From: Mytilus edulis
Taxonomy: Eukaryota; Mollusca; Bivalvia; Mytilida; Mytilidae
Direction: 5' to 3'
DNA length: 64,000 bases
Assembly: GCF_963676685.1 (NCBI RefSeq)
Contig: NC_092346.1
Span: 30,145,133-30,209,132, forward strand
Made by a program: the position numbers and the translations under genes. The notes below the pieces were generated by a model. The model was not told the DNA's origin, did not search any database, and saw only the letters and a list, made by a program, of their open reading frames with translations. Below, piece after piece: positions 59,481-64,000 of this stretch (position 1 is the first letter of the stretch; each line of letters opens with the position of its first letter).

Positions 59481-60674
59481 TCATTGCCTTTGAAGACTAT
59501 AATACTGGAATATCCCACTTTTATCGTCTGAAATGCCAATACAGTGTTTAACAACGAAGTTTTCCATCAACGAAAAGTTAGCAGACGATAGCAAAACAGG
59601 CGTATGCCCAAATATTACCATATATCCACCCTTCTTTACTGTCGGCAATAGAGCCCCAATGAGTTGTTCTGCTTCGGCTGACGTCACAACTTCAGAATTG
59701 AGAAAACGAATAAAGACTACATCCGCTGATGCTGGAGATATTTTTGGTTCCATAGCGTTCCCACAGTGTACCTCATCGACGCGAGTTTTAGAAAATCCTA
59801 CCATTTGCTTGCTAAGATCTTGTCCAATGGTAAAACTCTCTGGAAATGCCTTTTTCAATGTTGACAGGAAGACGCCAGTTGAGCAAGCCGGATCAAACAA
59901 CACTAACTTTTGAGTGTTCAGAGTTTTTAGAAATTTAATGGTGTATGCCCTTATCCTTTCTTCCCCACAGCCAAGCATAACGTCAAACGCATCATCAACA
60001 ACCCAACCTTCGGAAGGTGAGCATAACTCCTTCCTTGTCGATTCACGCAGAAGAGAAAATGGAAAAACTAACTCTACATTTTCTATTTTATGGTTTGTGA
60101 TGTCTTTCATTACACTGAGCTTTTCGCCATTAGTCAACGGATGATAAAATACATTGACGAATGTTTCAATTATCCTTTGGTCGGAGAATACGCCTAATAT
60201 CATACCAGCTGAAACGAAGCTGCAGTGAATCTCAGGTATTCTGTTTTGTATCCACAAGTCCGAGAGGATCTTTCTTCCTACTAGCCTATATTTCGATGGA
60301 CCTATATTAAATGTTAAGAAGAATACACTTTGCGGAAGAGCCCAGTGCTTCTCAGTAAGTCGCTCTAACTTTCTATTATTGACTTCTGTCCAGTTGACAT
60401 CTTTAACAATTTCGCCATTGTTTGTAATATGGAAGGTTACATAGCGATCTAATTCACATTTAAGTAGCTTCAAGGTACTCCTGTCTGACGTGTGTTCTCC
60501 AGACTCGGATAAAGATTCTTCTAACAATGTCTGAGCATTTTCTAACTGTCCTTCCGCTAGAAGTCGCCGAATATTTAGAAATTTCTCTCGCAGATTATCA
60601 TCGTACATTCCTTTGAAAATACCATCATAGCTTTTAATAGCATCTGTCAAAACGGGTGCCTTCTTGTCGGCCAT
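59481..60674 (-). CDS. SAM-dependent transferase, intronless (397 aa)
   Basis: This is one uninterrupted frame starting MADKKAP. The C-terminal half is a class I SAM-binding fold: motif I VLFDPACSTGVFLSTL (about 264-279), then FTIGQDLSKQM (acidic residue for the ribose), ADVVFIRFLN and a GGYMVIFGH strand. The N-terminal ~100 residues are helical and charged; the middle (FHITNNGEIV...) is not a family I can name with certainty. The DPACSTG...TIGQDLS pattern reminds me of bacterial proteins annotated as isonocardicin synthase (a 3-amino-3-carboxypropyl transferase) and relatives. A plain methyltransferase is the alternative. The absence of introns contrasts with the P450 and the SUMO-motif gene. 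A TATA-like ATATATA lies ~20 bases before the ATG. Confidence 0.8.
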   Translation of the reverse strand: MADKKAPVLTDAIKSYDGIFKGMYDDNLREKFLNIRRLLAEGQLENAQTLLEESLSESGEHTSDRSTLKLLKCELDRYVTFHITNNGEIVKDVNWTEVNNRKLERLTEKHWALPQSVFFLTFNIGPSKYRLVGRKILSDLWIQNRIPEIHCSFVSAGMILGVFSDQRIIETFVNVFYHPLTNGEKLSVMKDITNHKIENVELVFPFSLLRESTRKELCSPSEGWVVDDAFDVMLGCGEERIRAYTIKFLKTLNTQKLVLFDPACSTGVFLSTLKKAFPESFTIGQDLSKQMVGFSKTRVDEVHCGNAMEPKISPASADVVFIRFLNSEVVTSAEAEQLIGALLPTVKKGGYMVIFGHTPVLLSSANFSLMENFVVKHCIGISDDKSGIFQYYSLQRQ

Positions 60675-60799
60675 TGTTTCTTTTACTCCAAAATATATAT
60701 TGTGGTCACAAAAAGTTTCACAAGAATATGATGACGTTTGTAAACAGTTTGTAAAATCCTTAGCCTTGATCAGATGATAGTTTAACCTTTATCGTTACT

Positions 60800-62500
60800 T
60801 AATAGATAGCATATCGATCATAGATAACATTGCGGATCAGGAAAACAAATCCCTGTACTTTTAGATGAACGGACCCATTATGTAATAGAACATATTGTCC
60901 AATATTCAGTTGAAACCTATAAATAATTGTCAGATTATACAAATGTGTTTAACATCCTTAAAATTTTATTTGTTTTCAATAAATCTATTACACTTTTTTA
61001 AGTGAGCAGTTTGCAGTCTTTCTAAGGATATATCTCATCCTTGATTTTTTTTTGTTATACGTTTTACAGTGTCCAATTATTTGCTTTTCATTTATGGGAA
61101 CGTAAAGATCCGGTTACGGTTAAAAAAACCATTATGCTTTATAAATCTTATTCAATTTAGCTTTTCTTTTTTTTATCCATAAGAAATTATAAATCTTATT
61201 CAATTTAGCTTTTCTTTTTTATCCATAAGAAACAATAGAATATTATATGGAAGAATTTTGTCAGACAAACTATGGTATACCAGCGTCATTCATCTGCTGA
61301 AAGGCTTTGTGATTTGCGGCATGGTATTTGGTTATTTTGCTATTGGTGGAAACTAGCATCAGTAAGAAAATCGGGAATTTTACTAACTTCTAAATACATA
61401 TATAAGAAAGGAATATCCTATACAGACATTCACTATTATTTGTTTCAATTAGATACTAATTTTAAAATCGTTTTAGTTTTCAATTAGTGTTGTACACACA
61501 AGCATGGGCAGGAACTACCGAAAAAATATTTGAAAACTTGAAAAACAAACTAACAAACAAACAAAAATACGGAAACACAAGAAATCTTTAAAAAGGACTA
61601 ACAACAAAACAAAAAACAGCAGTTCATTTGTAGATGTGAAAACACGTTTTTTTATAAATCTAAACGCTTGAAAAGGTTTTGAAAAAAATGCTAACAGTAT
61701 GGTAAAAAATTGAAATGTATATCGTTTTCTTTCATTAATGGGCGGAGCTTCAAGATGGTCTATCACAATATGTTCGTTTTGTTTACAACTGATTACAGTG
61801 AAACATGGCTGATTACCACCAGATAGTGTCTTTCTGTTGTATATTTTGTTTAAAACTGATTTGTTATATCATAAATGTGGTAAGTTTTTTCAACATTTAA
61901 ACTATAAAATACGTGTAACAAAAATACAAATTACTTATGTTTACATGCTTATAAATTGTTTTAGTTCTTATGAAATAATATGCGTAGGCGAGAACAACTT
62001 TATTCCTGTTTTCACGATTTCTTGTCACGAAATTTTTCTGTGTATTGTAAAGGAAATCAATGCTTCTTTTCGCCTACTGATTGCTTTATTTTCTTTTACT
62101 ACGAATGCACTTTCATGTAGTTCTATAAACACGTTGTTCTAAAAGTAAATAGTCTCTTCTGTTGTCCACCAAAGAGAGGTCCTGTGTTTTTTATCTGTTG
62201 TTTATTTAGAAAAGTTGTGGGCGGGTAGGACCTACAACAATAGTTCGCCTGATGGTGTCATTCTCCTGCCAAATCAGTGAAAAAGTTAGCAAATCTATAG
62301 TGTCATTCTAGATCTTTTAATTAAATGTACAACATATAAATCTGCGGTGCGGTAAATGTTAGTATATATGCACTTGTGTTAATTTTTGTCGTAGTTCGTT
62401 TGATTTTTTAATGCTCAACTTAGTAATGTTTTGGAGAAGACGTTTTTAAATTGACAAAGTTTAACGTGTGTCTGATCCGTTTGTCCTTTTTCAACAATAA
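60800..62500. other. AT-rich non-coding stretch
   Basis: Contains a 45-48-bp direct doublet at 61141-61235 (ATAAATCTTATTCAATTTAG, CTTTTCTTTTTT, ATCCATAAGAAA). Otherwise I see nothing coding. Confidence 0.55.
61141..61235. repeat. Tandem doublet of ~47 bp
   Basis: Two adjacent copies begin at 61141 and 61189; they differ in the length of the T run and the last bases. Confidence 0.9.
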
Positions 62501-62505
62501 AATAC

Positions 62506-62812
62506 ATAGATATAGGAAGATGTGGTATGAGTGCCAATGAGACAACTCTCCACCAAAGTAACAATTTAATAAAAGTAAACCATTATAGGTCAATGTACGG
62601 CCTTCAACACGGAGCCTTGTCTCACACCGAACAACAAGCTATAAAGGGCCCCAAAATTACTGGTGTAAAATAATTCAAACGGGAAAACCAACGGTCTAAT
62701 CTATATAAAATTTAAAAAAACGAGAAACGAGAATCACGTATAGATTACATAAACAAACGACAACTACTGTACATCAGATTCCTGACTTAGGACAGGTGCA
62801 AACATTTGTATG
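62506..62812 (+). repeat. GTGGTATGAGTGCC family, best-preserved copy
   Basis: AGATGTGGTATGAGTGCCAA, TGAGACAACTCTCCACC, AGTAAACCATTATAGGTCAA, GAGCCTTGTCTCACACCGAA, AAAGGGCCCCAAAATTACTG, GGGAAAACCAACGGTCTAAT and CTGACTTAGGACAGGTGCAA in one block. I take this as the reference for the family. Confidence 0.9.
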
Positions 62813-63090
62813 TTTAAACTTACTAATGTGTGTCATATTTTATATACGAAAACGTATACGTACTGTATTTAAACAATCATCATGATCATATAAATAAAAA
62901 TAAGCAAGGAAACAATAATGCAAATGATGATATGAAGTTAACAGCTGTTTTCTTATTATAAACATTTATAAAAATCCAAAGCAAAAGTGTTGCATATTTC
63001 TTTATATTCACATGAAAGAGGCAAATTAAAGTAATTTTCTGTATCTAGACTTTTAAGTGAAACATTTTTACAGCAAAATCTAACATAACA

Positions 63091-63535
63091 TAGAATCATA
63101 TTCAAAACAGTGTGGCTGTGGCCATTGATTAACGACCTAAATTATCCCATTGCCTGGGGCAGATTATGTGAACGTTTGTCTGTAACGACTGCTACTCACT
63201 ATGTACTTGTTAAAGACACTGAAACTGTGGGGTCAAAAAAGGTTCTCAACACCTAAATAAAGAAATTAGAAAAGCTAATCAGGAATAACACGATGTTTTG
63301 ATTTATATCAATAATATAAATCAAAACATAAAGTTATTCCTGATTAATTTTTCGAATTATTTTAATATTAAAGGCGTTAAGAACCTTTGGTGACCCCACA
63401 GTTTAAATTCTATAATAAGTAAGTAGTGAGCAGTTGTCGTTACAGACACACGTTCACCTAACCTGCCCCAGTCAATGGGATCATTTAAGGTTGTCAATCA
63501 ATGGCCACAGCTACACTGTTTTGAATATGATTCTA
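63091..63535. mobile_element. 445-bp foldback (near-complete palindrome)
   Basis: The two halves are inverted copies of ~215 bases: TAGAATCATATTCAAAACAG, GCTGTGGCCATTGATT, GTGAACGT, TCTGTAACGAC, CTGTGGGGTCA, CAGGAATAA on the left, and the inverse on the right. The centre is TTTTGATTTATAT...ATATAAATCAAAA near 63313. Arms differ by scattered changes. There is no coding. Confidence 0.92.
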
Positions 63536-63868
63536 TTTTTGTATTTGTTGTGAATGGTGGACATTTCATAAAATAATGACATAACATAACAAACAATTGA
63601 ATAGAATACTTAATTTTGTCTAAGTGTTAATGTTACAAGAAGTGTTGTCATTACAAGATTTCAATGGATACGAATGATGGTTGAAAAAATAACAGTGTTT
63701 ACAAAATCGTATGAGAGTAAATTAATTGTTTTCTAATTATTTTTTTACTTGATTAACAGTGATAAGTTTTTCAACATTTCGATATAGCAAGACGAAAGCA
63801 GTGCTTTCAATTTTTCATCACTTGGATATCTACAGTAGTATATGGGAATATGCAAAGAATGAAATTCA

Positions 63869-64000
63869 AAACAGTGTGGCTGTGGCCATTGATTGACACA
63901 TTAAATTCATCCATTGACTGGGACAATTTACGTGAACGTTTGTCTGTAACGACCACTGTTCACGACGTACCTACGATAGACATTTAAACTATAGGGTCAC
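63869..64000. mobile_element. Second foldback copy, cut by the window end
   Basis: ATTCAAAACAGTGTGGCTGT, GGCCATTGATTGACA, GTGAACGTTTGTCTGTAACG and ACTATAGGGTCAC match the left arm of the foldback at 63091. The rest lies beyond the window. Confidence 0.88.

Overview
The window looks like nuclear DNA from a marine bivalve, most likely a mussel of the Mytilus type. It is AT-rich, its genes have many exons and long introns with GT/AG borders, and several dispersed repeats are ones I recognise from mussel genomes. These include a 'GTGGTATGAGTGCCAATGAG' family, a 'GGCGGATCC' MITE, a 'GACGAAACGCGCGTCTGG' family and a 'GGCTCTCAAGAGCC' family. All gene and family names rest on reading motifs by eye; no database search was possible.

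Layout. (1) 1-6.8 kb: a decayed B-box/coiled-coil copy (about 1690-2398) and a fuller TRIM-like B-box + C-terminal propeller gene (5050-6758). Both are on the minus strand, and the fuller copy carries a one-base frameshift. (2) 6.9-16.5 kb: repeats only. A degenerate array full of AGGTCAAGGTCA sites is split by a 1292-bp Tc1/mariner relic; then come a 1.85-kb element with ~500-bp tandem units, a smaller related element and a 519-bp TIR element. (3) 17.1-27.0 kb: a five-exon minus-strand gene for an unrecognised 595-residue protein with several SUMO-type motifs. Its fourth intron holds a 3.7-kb element bounded by TTAA, and its second-to-last-duplicated 3' end lies just downstream. (4) 29.6-40.5 kb: a complete twelve-exon CYP4-type cytochrome P450 on the plus strand, 492 residues, with a TATA box and poly(A) signals. 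(5) 46.4-54.8 kb: two tandem minus-strand flavin-containing monooxygenase (FMO) genes, each with two exons and the same intron position. (6) 59.5-60.7 kb: an intronless SAM-dependent transferase gene on the minus strand. (7) 61-64 kb: repeats, including a 445-bp foldback and a second copy cut by the window end.

Working together. The P450, the two FMOs and the SAM-dependent enzyme lie within 31 kb and are all tailoring or detoxification enzymes. Physical closeness is seen; a shared pathway is only a hypothesis. The repeats show recurrent structure: several unrelated-looking families share a terminal hairpin, a short CG-containing microsatellite and a tandem core, which fits the non-autonomous Helentron/DINE design.
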